Of a stretch of DNA of 64,000 bases, positions 45,187 to 54,258 are shown one piece after another (position 1 is the stretch's first letter; each line of letters opens with the position of its first letter). The translations under genes and the position numbers were made by a program. Location: contig NZ_JAUOQM010000003.1 of assembly GCF_030547685.1 (NCBI RefSeq), positions 62,001-126,000 on the forward strand, given 5' to 3'. Source of the DNA: Gilvimarinus sp. 2_MG-2023. Lineage in GTDB: Bacteria > Pseudomonadota > Gammaproteobacteria > Pseudomonadales > Cellvibrionaceae. The notes under the pieces were generated by a model that was given only the letters and a program-made list of their open reading frames with translations, was not told the DNA's origin and ran no database searches.

Positions 45187-48100
45187 GTGACTATAAAGCC
45201 AAAAGCAATACTTCCTGTTTTATTGGGTTGTGCGCTATCTGCTCAAGCGGAGACTTCTCAATTGGGAACGACCGTTAACTTCAATATCTCTAGTGATAAA
45301 GCCGACATAACTCTCACCGAGTTTGCTCAGCAATCGAACCTAACGGTGATCGTTCCTTACGACAAAGTATTTACCATCGATACCCCCGCACTTGAAGGAA
45401 ATTATTCCATTATAAATGCGGCAGTAACTTTGCTGGAAGAAACTGGTCTTCGCTTGGCGGTGAACCAAAATGGTCAGCTCACTATTAGAACGAATAACGA
45501 TATTAAGAGGATTGACTCCATGCTGCAGAAAAATAAACTATCCAGCGCCGTAATCATGGCTCTAAGTACGTTGGCGAGCGCGCAAAATATCGCGCAGGAA
45601 ACGGAACTTGCCTATGAAGAAAATAAAGATGAAATGGTGATTGAAGAGGTCATCTCGATCGGTATTCGTGGCAGTTTATCAGCGGCCATAGATGTTAAAC
45701 GTGATTCAGATCAAATCGTCGATGCGATCGTAGCGGAAGATATTGGTAAGCTGCCTGACAACAATATTGCTGAGGCGCTGCAAAGGGTAACCGGGGTCTC
45801 AATTAACCGTGACTTTGGTGTTGGCTCAGAGGTTTCCATTCGGGGGTTGCCGCAGAATAGGGTTGAGTTAAATGGCCGATCGACACTGGGTGATGGGCGA
45901 AATGGTGTGAATTTTCAGGATTTTCCGGCGAGCTTTTTGTCGCGGGTTGAAGTAGTAAAGTCACCCACGCCGGAGATGATCGAGGGGGCTCTTGGGGGTA
46001 CAGTTAATTTAAAAACGATACGACCGGTAGATTTAACCGAACCAGTTGCAGCCATTTCCATTGACGCTGAGTATGCGGATAAAACCGATAACTGGGCACC
46101 AATATTAAGTGCATCCGTGGGTAATAACTGGGACTTGGGTGATGCGGGGACTTTTGGGGCCATGGCAATGCTGTCCTACCAGGACCGCGAGTTGCGTCGC
46201 GATCGATACGAAGTCAACCTCTTCGTTTACGATGATATAGATATGAACCTCGACGGCGAAGTCGATGCTACTGATAGCGCTCAGAATACACCCAGTGGAC
46301 AGTATGTAGTACCTATGGGCCATAAGTACGAACCCTATATAGAAGAGCGCGAGCGTACTGCGTTTAATGTGTCTTTACAGTGGGAGCCGGCATCGGGCCA
46401 GGGTAATTTTTATCTGGATTTAAATGGTACTGAACGCGATGGGAACCAAGAAGCTTATTCAATTCTTCCATCGGAAGGCAATCCAGTGGCAACCAGTAGC
46501 TCTTTTGAAGATGATAAAGGGATGCTCAACAACTATCGTATTGAAGGCGTTGCTCTAATCCCTAAAACATGGAGTGAATTTCGGCAGACGGATACGACCT
46601 CGTCGGCACTCGGTGGCGAGTGGCACTTTACCGATAACATTAAGGTAAGTGGTGAGTACTCTTACGCTGAATCTAATACCTATCAACCTCGATCAGAATT
46701 TAATTTGCGTGGTGTAGACCCTGTCGCTGAAGCGGAAAATCCACAAGATACGAATGATTTTATAACCAGCTACTCTGTTATTAATGCCAATGACTCAATG
46801 CCCAGTGTAATTTTTGACGGTGGCAATCACATCAATAACAACAGTTTATTAGCTCTTCGGGAGTATAGAACCCGCGATTTATCCATCGACAACGAAGAAG
46901 AGGCATTTCGGCTAGACGCGCAGTACTCCGACATTGGTAAAGGTGATTGGCTTACCATCAAGGCCGGTTTCCGCACTACTGAACGCGATTATACGCGGCA
47001 AGAGGCTGAAGTAAGGTTAACAAACATTTATCGGGATATGTTCGACAGTAATGGCGATCCAGGTATTATTTGGGTAAATGATATTGAAAGTCAGTTTCCG
47101 GGTAGCATAATCTCACCCAATGTTTCGGCTGATGCGTTTGAGCATACGGGCTTTGCCGGCGCTAACGATTTGCGCGACTTTACCGTGTTTGATGCGGGAA
47201 TCTTGAAAGATACTGAGCAAACATTCTCTATTGTGCAGAGTCTTCTGGCTGGCAGTAACTACAATAGCCCGGATAATGGCAATGGTTATATTGATGCTTC
47301 CGGTAGTCGTGCTGACAATCTACAGGAAGTGACCGGTTCATACGCATTAATTAATGAACAAACCTCTGCGGCCTATTTACAATTCAATCTAGATTTTGAA
47401 AACGTCAAAATGGTCTTTGGTGGGCGTCAAGTAAATACCGAGCTAACCTCTACCGCCTATAACCAAGATGGCGATGCGTTAGTTTCAGAAACCAATAAGT
47501 ACAATGACTTTCTGCCTAGCATGAACATGAGTGTTTATATTTCTGAAGACACGATTCTTCGCTTTGCCGGGGCTAAGGTTATGCGTCGAGCAGATTTTGA
47601 TTTATTGAGTCCAACCTATCAATTTAATTCAGACCGCCTGCTTGCGACCAAGGGTAATCCTCAGCTTGAACCCTTTAGAGCGACACAATTTGATATTTCT
47701 GCGGAGCATTATTTTGGTGAAGGAGATATGTTATCGGCGACAGTTTTCTTCAAAAATGTGGAGTCCTTCCTGAAGTCTGAACAGTTTTGCTCTTATCAGC
47801 CCGAGGTTGTTCAGCAGCAAAACCTGACTGTACCACTTAATGTGTGTATCAGACCTACGGCGGTAGGGGATTCATCGACTTATTTATTCACCGATGATCC
47901 AGCAGAGCTTGCCAGTTACGTTGAGCAGGGAAGAAACGGTATTTTAACCACCGTATCTACCAATGGGTCGAGCGGTACCATTGAAGGTGTAGAGTTGGGA
48001 TATCAGCAATCGTTCGACTCGTTACCAGGTGTATGGTCCGGTCTGGGGCTTATTGCCAACTACACTTTCTCGAAAAGTGAAGATCCAGATGGTGTGCCAC

Positions 48101-48471
48101 TAGAAGATATTTCAGAAAACAGTGCAAACTTGCAGGTGTACTGGGAGAATGAAACGTTTGGAGTGCGTCTAGCTTACAGTTATCGCGACAAGTTCTTAGA
48201 TAACAATCTGCATAAGCGTGTATCTCGTTTGGGGGATCAAGTGGCCTTTGGTACTGGGGCTGAAGATCCAACAGAGGGCAACGATTATCGAGATGGCTTG
48301 GAGCAAATTGATCTATCTGCCAGCTGGAATGTGAATGATGCTCTAACTCTGGTGGCGAATGTTAATAACCTGACCGGTGAAGCGAATTTCAACCAGGGTG
48401 CTACAGGTACGACTTGGCAAATTCAGGAGTCAGGTCGCCGCATGTCATTGGGTGCACGCTACTCCTTCTAG
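45187..48471 (+). CDS. TonB-dependent receptor with N-terminal STN signalling domain, probable alginate oligomer importer
   Basis: 1094 residues from a GTG. A signal peptide ends near residue 21, then a Secretin/TonB short N-terminal (STN) domain covers about 30-105. A second signal-peptide-like segment follows (LSSAVIMALSTLASAQ, 118-133), then a TonB box-like EEVISIGI (153-160), a plug (about 165-290, with IAEALQRVTGVSINRD and VSIRGLPQNRVELNGRS) and a large barrel ending in the terminal Phe of ARYSF. The plug type is that of the TIGR01782 carbohydrate receptors of Xanthomonas and Caulobacter. The context between two alginate lyases suggests alginate oligosaccharide uptake. The STN domain would signal to the FecR protein encoded downstream. 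Confidence 0.93.
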   Translation: MTIKPKAILPVLLGCALSAQAETSQLGTTVNFNISSDKADITLTEFAQQSNLTVIVPYDKVFTIDTPALEGNYSIINAAVTLLEETGLRLAVNQNGQLTIRTNNDIKRIDSMLQKNKLSSAVIMALSTLASAQNIAQETELAYEENKDEMVIEEVISIGIRGSLSAAIDVKRDSDQIVDAIVAEDIGKLPDNNIAEALQRVTGVSINRDFGVGSEVSIRGLPQNRVELNGRSTLGDGRNGVNFQDFPASFLSRVEVVKSPTPEMIEGALGGTVNLKTIRPVDLTEPVAAISIDAEYADKTDNWAPILSASVGNNWDLGDAGTFGAMAMLSYQDRELRRDRYEVNLFVYDDIDMNLDGEVDATDSAQNTPSGQYVVPMGHKYEPYIEERERTAFNVSLQWEPASGQGNFYLDLNGTERDGNQEAYSILPSEGNPVATSSSFEDDKGMLNNYRIEGVALIPKTWSEFRQTDTTSSALGGEWHFTDNIKVSGEYSYAESNTYQPRSEFNLRGVDPVAEAENPQDTNDFITSYSVINANDSMPSVIFDGGNHINNNSLLALREYRTRDLSIDNEEEAFRLDAQYSDIGKGDWLTIKAGFRTTERDYTRQEAEVRLTNIYRDMFDSNGDPGIIWVNDIESQFPGSIISPNVSADAFEHTGFAGANDLRDFTVFDAGILKDTEQTFSIVQSLLAGSNYNSPDNGNGYIDASGSRADNLQEVTGSYALINEQTSAAYLQFNLDFENVKMVFGGRQVNTELTSTAYNQDGDALVSETNKYNDFLPSMNMSVYISEDTILRFAGAKVMRRADFDLLSPTYQFNSDRLLATKGNPQLEPFRATQFDISAEHYFGEGDMLSATVFFKNVESFLKSEQFCSYQPEVVQQQNLTVPLNVCIRPTAVGDSSTYLFTDDPAELASYVEQGRNGILTTVSTNGSSGTIEGVELGYQQSFDSLPGVWSGLGLIANYTFSKSEDPDGVPLEDISENSANLQVYWENETFGVRLAYSYRDKFLDNNLHKRVSRLGDQVAFGTGAEDPTEGNDYRDGLEQIDLSASWNVNDALTLVANVNNLTGEANFNQGATGTTWQIQESGRRMSLGARYSF
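45505..45522 (+). promoter_or_regulatory. Possible internal translation start in the receptor gene
   Basis: AAGAGG (45505-45510) stands 9 nt before an in-frame ATG (45520-45522, Met112). Translation from this ATG would begin MLQKNKLSSAVIMALSTLA, a complete signal peptide with a basic n-region, hydrophobic core and ASAQ cleavage site. It would produce a receptor without the STN domain. Confidence 0.5.
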
Positions 48472-48495
48472 GTTTTTAAGTTAGGCAACAATGCG

Positions 48496-48560
48496 GGCTC
48501 ACCCACCAATTTAGGCATAGGCATTCGGTTTTGCCGAATGTCTGCGGGTGAGCCTTATTT
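48496..48560 (+). terminator. Nested hairpin between receptor and PL6 genes
   Basis: GGCTCACCC (48496-48504) pairs with GGGTGAGCC (48546-48554), and inside it CATTCGG (48522-48528) pairs with CCGAATG (48534-48540). The outer stem is followed by TTATTT. It may be a partial terminator that sets the ratio between receptor and downstream lyase, or an mRNA-stabilising structure. Confidence 0.6.
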
Positions 48561-48599
48561 CACCGGCCGTTTAGGCCCGCGATACTGCATGGTAGATGT

Positions 48600-50864
48600 A
48601 TGAGATTTAATAACATAACAAAAGTATTACGCACTTTAGTGTGCTTGGTGTTCAGTGTGCTATTGCTCACGGTGCACGCTTCTGCTGAAGATTATTTGGT
48701 GATGGATAAGGAGCAATATACCTCGGCAGTTAAAAACCTTAAGCCGGGCGATACGATTGTATTAGCCAATGGGGTTTGGCATGATTTTGAAATAGTGTTT
48801 GAGGGAGTGGGTACAAAAGACAAACCCATTACTTTAACGGCGCAAACAAAAGGGCAGGTTGTTATTTCGGGCAAATCTAACCTGCGTTTGGCCGGCGAGC
48901 ACCTGCTGGTGTCGGGGTTAGTCTTTAAAGATGGATACTCCCCTACCACTTCGGTTATATCATTCCGTAAAAATATCGATGAAATAGCAAATAACTCCCG
49001 TGTTACAGAAATTGTTATAGACCGATTTAATAAAGCATATCGCGGCGAGGCAGACTATTGGGTTGCGCTATACGGCAAGTTCAATCGATTTGACCATAGC
49101 CATCTGGAAGGTAAGGGTACTAAAGGGGTGACCTTGGCGGTGAGGCTCGACACTGAGGCAAGTCGAGAAAATCACCATCGGGTGGATCATAATTACTTTG
49201 GTCCAAGGCCAGTGCTGGGAGCAAATGGCGGTGAGTCGCTTCGTATAGGCACCAGTCATTACTCAAGATCGCGTTCGGAGACGACGGTTGACCATAACTA
49301 CTTTTACCGAACCGATGGCGAACACGAAATAATCTCCAACAAGTCGGGCGGTAATCGCTACCAAAACAATGTTTTCTTTGAAAGTAAGGGTACGCTAACG
49401 CTTAGGCACGGCCATGACAACTTAGTAGAAAACAATGTATTTATTGGCAACGATATTATGCATACCGGTGGTATTCGAGTGATTAATGAACGTCAAGTGG
49501 TGCGTGGAAATTATCTTGAAAACCTTAAGGGTGAGCGTTTTCGAGGGGCTTTGGTAGTTATGAATGGTGTGCCCAACTCGCCATTGAATCGATACGATCA
49601 AGTGAAAGATGCAGTAATTACCAACAATACGGTTATTAATGCCAGTCAAATAGTATTGGGAGGTGGTAGCGATGACGAATTAACAGCTATTGCGGAAGAT
49701 ACGATTTTTACCAACAATCTTATCTACAATAAGAGTGGTGAAGATATATTTACTATTTATGATGATATTTCGGGCATAGAGTTTAGTGACAATATTCTAC
49801 ACAAAGTGTCTAACCCAGATATTAAGAAAGGCTTTAAGGCGGAACAGGTTGTCTTGAAAAAATCTGACAATGGTCTGTTGTATCCTTTATCGAATGAACT
49901 TAAGAACGTCGGAGTTAGTGCGGACTTAAAACCAATTGATAAAAAATCAACCGGCGTGGCCTGGTATCCCAAACAAGAGAGGGGCGTTGAGTTTGGGGCG
50001 GGAAGCATTGTTAAGGTGAGTGCTGAACCAGGGGCATTGGAGCAAGCCGTAGAAAATGCATCGGCTGGTGATGTACTGGTGTTAGAGTCAGGTACATATT
50101 TTTTAACTAAGCTTGTGGTGATTGATAAACCACTAACTCTGCAGGGTGCGGGGGAGGTAACAATTGCGTATGAGCGTTCATCTTTGTTTGAGGTGGCAGA
50201 GGGCGGAAGCTTGCATTTGAAAGGGCTAACTATTACTGGTGCCAAAGCTCAGGATTACAGAGGTAATTCAGTAATTCGAACCAGCCGTCAGTCAATGCTT
50301 AGCAATTACCGATTGTTGATCGAAAGCTGTGAGGTGACGGACCTGAATGTAAATTTAAAATTCAATTTTATTCACGCCTCGCCAGGAACGCTCGCGGATA
50401 GTATTGAGATAATCAATTCAACATTTAGTGATATCAGTGGTTCTGTTATGAGTCTGGAGTCTGATAAAGACCCGCACGGAAATTATGTGGCAGATTATAT
50501 TACTGTTCAGGGCTCGGAGTTTACCAATATTGGTGGAACAATATTACAAATCTTCAGTGAGGCCGGTGAGAGTGTCTTTGGCCCGCATTTTCTGATGGAG
50601 GATTCTGTCCTTGATCGTGTCGGCATGGGTAAAGATAATCTGAGTGGTGCGTCATTAAGTCTGCATGGTGTACTTGCAACGGATATTCGTAACAATAAGC
50701 TTATCGATAGTGCGCGAATAAAAGTTAATCATATTAAGGGTGAACCTAAAACCAATATTATTGACAATATATTTCAGGCGACTGAAAGGCCTGTTGTGAA
50801 TGAGTTGTTTTATGTCAATAAGACGCCCAGCGCACATTTAGAAGGCAATAAATTTGTAAATTAG
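48600..50864 (+). CDS. PL6 family alginate lyase, two-domain beta-helix
   Basis: 754 residues. A signal peptide (cleavage near ASA, residue 29) is followed by an N-terminal right-handed beta-helix (about 32-440) with the PL6 catalytic pair K248 (SNKSGGN) and R269 (LTLRHG). They are 21 residues apart, as in chondroitinase B and AlyGC, and calcium-ligand type acids E241 and E243 sit at the positions seen in AlyGC. A second beta-helix domain (about 470-750) lacks these residues. Subfamily 1 two-domain enzymes act on alginate, mostly exolytically on G-rich chains. It lies downstream of the receptor gene in the same direction. Confidence 0.92.
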   Translation: MRFNNITKVLRTLVCLVFSVLLLTVHASAEDYLVMDKEQYTSAVKNLKPGDTIVLANGVWHDFEIVFEGVGTKDKPITLTAQTKGQVVISGKSNLRLAGEHLLVSGLVFKDGYSPTTSVISFRKNIDEIANNSRVTEIVIDRFNKAYRGEADYWVALYGKFNRFDHSHLEGKGTKGVTLAVRLDTEASRENHHRVDHNYFGPRPVLGANGGESLRIGTSHYSRSRSETTVDHNYFYRTDGEHEIISNKSGGNRYQNNVFFESKGTLTLRHGHDNLVENNVFIGNDIMHTGGIRVINERQVVRGNYLENLKGERFRGALVVMNGVPNSPLNRYDQVKDAVITNNTVINASQIVLGGGSDDELTAIAEDTIFTNNLIYNKSGEDIFTIYDDISGIEFSDNILHKVSNPDIKKGFKAEQVVLKKSDNGLLYPLSNELKNVGVSADLKPIDKKSTGVAWYPKQERGVEFGAGSIVKVSAEPGALEQAVENASAGDVLVLESGTYFLTKLVVIDKPLTLQGAGEVTIAYERSSLFEVAEGGSLHLKGLTITGAKAQDYRGNSVIRTSRQSMLSNYRLLIESCEVTDLNVNLKFNFIHASPGTLADSIEIINSTFSDISGSVMSLESDKDPHGNYVADYITVQGSEFTNIGGTILQIFSEAGESVFGPHFLMEDSVLDRVGMGKDNLSGASLSLHGVLATDIRNNKLIDSARIKVNHIKGEPKTNIIDNIFQATERPVVNELFYVNKTPSAHLEGNKFVN

Positions 50865-51226
50865 AGATATTGCTAGGAGTCTGATTACAGATAGGTATAT
50901 ATGCCTAAAAATTAACTGAATGAATCAATAGTTTTGTCTTGCTCAGGTCATATTTTCTCTCAAAGGGCCTATCTTCACCTTATGTGGGATATTAAATTTC
51001 TCGCGTAAGGTGTTTTTTTGTCTAAGTATACCGTTCTGTATATACACACTGTGTGTACTTTTCCTATAAGATCTTATGAGTGTGGAAAACAGGTAATGGC
51101 TTAAATCTCTAAGTGCTGATATTTGTACGGTAGGCAATTGAATGGAAAATCGGTAGGCGGTGTGAATACATTCTAACTCAGTTTCTACGAGTTATTTTTA
51201 CGTACTTTGACGTTGTGATGAATTAC
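50865..51226. other. Convergent spacer between PL6 and gntR genes, 362 bp
   Basis: No gene supported. It contains a perfect 7-bp inverted repeat with one central base, TACACAC-T-GTGTGTA (51043-51057), in a region read by neither promoter. No classical terminator was found. Confidence 0.5.
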
Positions 51227-52036
51227 TTAGAGTGGTGAGTGTAATGTAGAGGTGTCATCCACGATGATATCGGCTGGAATTCGATTGAGTGAATAGCGCT
51301 CACGACGTTCCCTTGCAAGCATTAGCATCTGCTTCATGGCTCTTTCTTCGCTGGTATTGTGAAGAGCGTTTAGGATAAAAGAAAAGTGTTCACGAATATT
51401 TGCTCTGGACCCTTGAGGGTTTTTAAGCTGTAAGGCATTAAAGATCGTCTGGTGTTGTTGGATAAATACGGATCGTTCGTGTTTCATGATGGTTTTATAT
51501 GTGGTGCGTATGTCGGTTGAATGTTCACAGGCACGCATAAGATTGCGCACGATGTCGATAAGTGAACGGTTCAAGGTGGAGCTGACCAAAATAGTATGAA
51601 ATTCGTTCTCAGCCTGACGCAGAGAGTCGATATCTTCTGCGTGAGTTGCGTGCATAAGTTTGATTGTACTTTGCAATTGATCAAGTTGTTCCTCAGAAAT
51701 GGTCGACACCGCTAACGCGGATACTTCCGACTCTACCAAGCTTCTGGTTTCAATCAATTCAAACGGGTTATGGTTATAATTGGTAGGTGAAGCGTAAGTG
51801 TCTGGGGGCAGTATATAGGCCCCTGATCCGTGCCGAACCTCAAGCTTTCCCATCACCTCAAGTGCAATAATAGCTTCGCGTACAGGCGCTCGGCTTACCT
51901 TGAACCGCTGTGCTAATTGGTTTTCTGTTGGCAGTCTACCGCCGGCCTTAAATTCCCCTACCGCTATAAGTTGTATAATCTTAGCTACAATTTTTTGATA
52001 AGTGCGTACAGCCGCTAGTTGATGCTGCTTGCTCAT
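51227..52036 (-). CDS. GntR family regulator, FadR/FCD subfamily
   Basis: 269 residues. An N-terminal winged helix-turn-helix (about 12-72, with LPTENQLAQRFKVSRAPVRE and LEVRHGSGAYIL) precedes an all-helical FCD ligand-binding domain (about 90-235). AGGAGG lies 6 nt ahead of the ATG. FCD regulators bind sugar acids and related ligands, and GntR/FadR regulators often accompany alginate and uronate pathways. It lies between the PL6 gene (convergent) and the fecR/sigma pair, so a role in control of this locus is likely but inferred. Confidence 0.93.
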   Translation of the reverse strand: MSKQHQLAAVRTYQKIVAKIIQLIAVGEFKAGGRLPTENQLAQRFKVSRAPVREAIIALEVMGKLEVRHGSGAYILPPDTYASPTNYNHNPFELIETRSLVESEVSALAVSTISEEQLDQLQSTIKLMHATHAEDIDSLRQAENEFHTILVSSTLNRSLIDIVRNLMRACEHSTDIRTTYKTIMKHERSVFIQQHQTIFNALQLKNPQGSRANIREHFSFILNALHNTSEERAMKQMLMLARERRERYSLNRIPADIIVDDTSTLHSPL

Positions 52037-52133
52037 AGAGCCTCCTGGGTATTGATCAGTCGTCGTCGGGTGTATGATCCGAGTGTGTTGACGAAGTTCC
52101 CTATCAGATTGTACAGGGCGAACTTACCTGTTG

Positions 52134-52154
52134 GCGGCCTTTGAAAAAGGCCGC
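52134..52154. terminator. Hairpin between fecR and gntR
   Basis: A perfect 9-bp stem GCGGCCTTT (52134-52142) with AAAGGCCGC (52146-52154) and a 3-nt loop, downstream of fecR on the minus strand. There is no long T-run on the minus strand after it. Probably ends the sigma-fecR transcript ahead of the gntR promoter. Confidence 0.55.
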
Positions 52155-52243
52155 GCCTGCGTAAATTGTACGTATTGGCAGTCCCGTATTATGGGGCGAT
52201 GGTGTGTGAGTGTTCTGTATGAAAGCTAATGAGTGTGTTCTGG

Positions 52244-53338
52244 TTAGCCGTCATTGCTATCACTTGCTTTCCCGTCACCCTGCAAAGACAATTCGATGAT
52301 GTTGGATTCAGTTTTATGATGGTTAATTTTAAAGTTCTCATGCAAAGCATTCAGTAAACCTTCGACATCACCTGCTTTGTATAGTCCGGCAATACGCATA
52401 TCCAAAATGGCAGCGTCCATGACTTCGAATTCAGTGGGCGTATAGCGACTAAGCTCCTGTAAAGCTTCGCGCAAGGTTTCTCCACGAAACACTAGGTTGC
52501 CATCGCGCCAAGATAGTTTATCTTTGATGGCGCTATTATCAATTGTTTCTACCTGTGCTATTCGGCTATCACGCACACTGAGTTTCTGCCCTTTGGTTAA
52601 CTCGCGTACAGGCTCTAGCACCAACTTTGATGGATCACCACGCAGGCTGTCTGGTTTGGCTGAGGGTTTAACTCTTACTCGCCCGTCGGTGACGATCACA
52701 TCAAAATTTTTCTTATCTCTTAATAGCACATTAAAAGCCGTGCCAACTGCCTCGACAATTCTGCTACCGGTATCCACACGCAAGGGGCGTTGTTTGTCGT
52801 GTGCTACTTCTACGTGTAATTCACCTTTGTGCAGTACTAAAAGTCGCTCTTGGTCACTGTAAGTAACGGCCACTTTAGTGTCTGTATTGAGTAACAATTT
52901 GGTGCCGTCGGGCAAATTAACACTTGAGTGCACACCGATGCCCGTTTCATACAGTGTGTTTGAGGTCTCTGAGTTGACTTGCTTTTGTGATGCTGTTGAT
53001 TCTTGGGTGTTGGGTAACATCGGTGCCAGTAGATTAAAGGCAAGTGCCAGAGCTAGTATGGATGCGGCGGCAGCCCAAACGGTTCGACCTTTGCTGTGGC
53101 TAGGTTGTACTTCATTGGTTGGTGGGTCAAACAGCTCAGATAAAACTGAGAGCCTGTCCATACGATCCCACAGAGCTGCCATTTCTAAAAAGATCTCACG
53201 GTGTCTGGTGCTTTCGGACAGCCAGGCACGCAATTGTGCTGTCTCTTGCTGAGACAGCTCCCGGTCCAACCGTGCTACCCAGAGCGATGCGGTATCGTAA
53301 ACCTGCTCTTCGGTTTGGAGTTGATATACATTACTCAT
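52244..53338 (-). CDS. FecR family anti-sigma/signal transducer
   Basis: 364 residues. The N-terminal DUF4880 domain (about 12-60, with ASLWVARLDRELSQQETAQL) would bind the sigma factor. A single membrane helix (about 87-108) leads to a periplasmic FecR domain (about 130-235, with LPDGTKLLLNTDTKVAV) and a C-terminal STN-like segment (about 285-355). The start codon overlaps the sigma gene stop by 4 bp, so the two are co-translated. It would receive the signal from the receptor's STN domain across the periplasm. Confidence 0.92.
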   Translation of the reverse strand: MSNVYQLQTEEQVYDTASLWVARLDRELSQQETAQLRAWLSESTRHREIFLEMAALWDRMDRLSVLSELFDPPTNEVQPSHSKGRTVWAAAASILALALAFNLLAPMLPNTQESTASQKQVNSETSNTLYETGIGVHSSVNLPDGTKLLLNTDTKVAVTYSDQERLLVLHKGELHVEVAHDKQRPLRVDTGSRIVEAVGTAFNVLLRDKKNFDVIVTDGRVRVKPSAKPDSLRGDPSKLVLEPVRELTKGQKLSVRDSRIAQVETIDNSAIKDKLSWRDGNLVFRGETLREALQELSRYTPTEFEVMDAAILDMRIAGLYKAGDVEGLLNALHENFKINHHKTESNIIELSLQGDGKASDSNDG

Positions 53339-53895
53339 TGCGAAGCCTCTTGGCTCGTACTTGTGCCTTGTCGTTTGGTTGTCCCTGGCAAGTTCTGCTG
53401 CATATGCTTTTGGCAGCGTCGTAGGCCCGAAGCAATATGCTTTTCTACTGTGTTTTCACTAATATTCAATTGTTGTGCAATCTCTTTTTGGGTGTATCCA
53501 TAAACCTTTTTAAGGACAAAAACCTTGCGACATTGCAAAGGTAAGTGCCGTACCGCCTCACAAAAATGTTCAAATTCTTGTTTGGCCGCGACCTGATCGT
53601 AAACCTGATCAAGCTTCTCAATCGCTCTATCGAGATCCACACTGTCATCTTCGGTGCTAACCGCCAGTCGGGTTTCGGAGCGTTTGAGGTAATCCAGCGC
53701 TAAATTTCGTGCCGTTCGGTACAAAAAAGAGCGCGGATGACTGATCTGCTCACTATTTTTGACAGTGCAAACCCTTACATAGGTCTCTTGTACGATGTCC
53801 TCAATCTCTTTTGGGGGCACCATACCAGACACCGCACGAATTAAACCTTTGCGCACGGACATATAGATTGATTCCAAGCTTTCTTTTTTGGTCAT
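53335..53895 (-). CDS. ECF sigma factor, FecI-like
   Basis: 186 residues from the ATG at 53895 (a TTG at 53913 would add six). Region 2 is seen in PKEIEDIVQETYVRVC and SFLYRTARNLALDYLKR; region 4 carries a helix-turn-helix in YTQKEIAQQLNISENTVEKH. No ribosome-binding site is strong for either start. It is the first gene of the sigma-fecR pair. FecI-type factors are released by FecR upon substrate binding to a STN-bearing TonB receptor, and the only such receptor in the window is at 45.2-48.5 kb. Confidence 0.92.
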   Translation of the reverse strand: MTKKESLESIYMSVRKGLIRAVSGMVPPKEIEDIVQETYVRVCTVKNSEQISHPRSFLYRTARNLALDYLKRSETRLAVSTEDDSVDLDRAIEKLDQVYDQVAAKQEFEHFCEAVRHLPLQCRKVFVLKKVYGYTQKEIAQQLNISENTVEKHIASGLRRCQKHMQQNLPGTTKRQGTSTSQEASQ

Positions 53896-53913
53896 TGTTA
53901 TTATGGCACTCAA

Positions 53914-54258
53914 AATACAACGGTAAAAATAGCTGGGACGTCTCTAAAGCCATCGCCCTCATGTATTAGACGAATTATGACCCCAAATCCGCCAATACTT
54001 TAAGCAGAAAGTGATTATTTGAGTCAAAGGCGAGCATTTAGGGCAAATACTAGAGAAGGGCAGCCCAGCCCAGCGGTGATGAGGGCTATGCAACTAGACT
54101 AAAGCGTGGCCCTCATGGTTCTGTCTGCCCATTACTGGGTGTAAATCGTTCTTATCCCGATGCTGCCCATCAACTATCATTTGATTGCTCTAATGATACC
54201 TCCAATACAGAAATAGGTGTAAGCTCGCGCACGATAGGGTGCTGTGTGGGTCAATCCA
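53914..54258. other. Spacer between sigma factor and usp genes, 345 bp
   Basis: No gene, repeat or terminator is evident. It must include the promoter of the sigma-fecR operon. The 3' end of the usp gene is on the other side. Confidence 0.5.
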
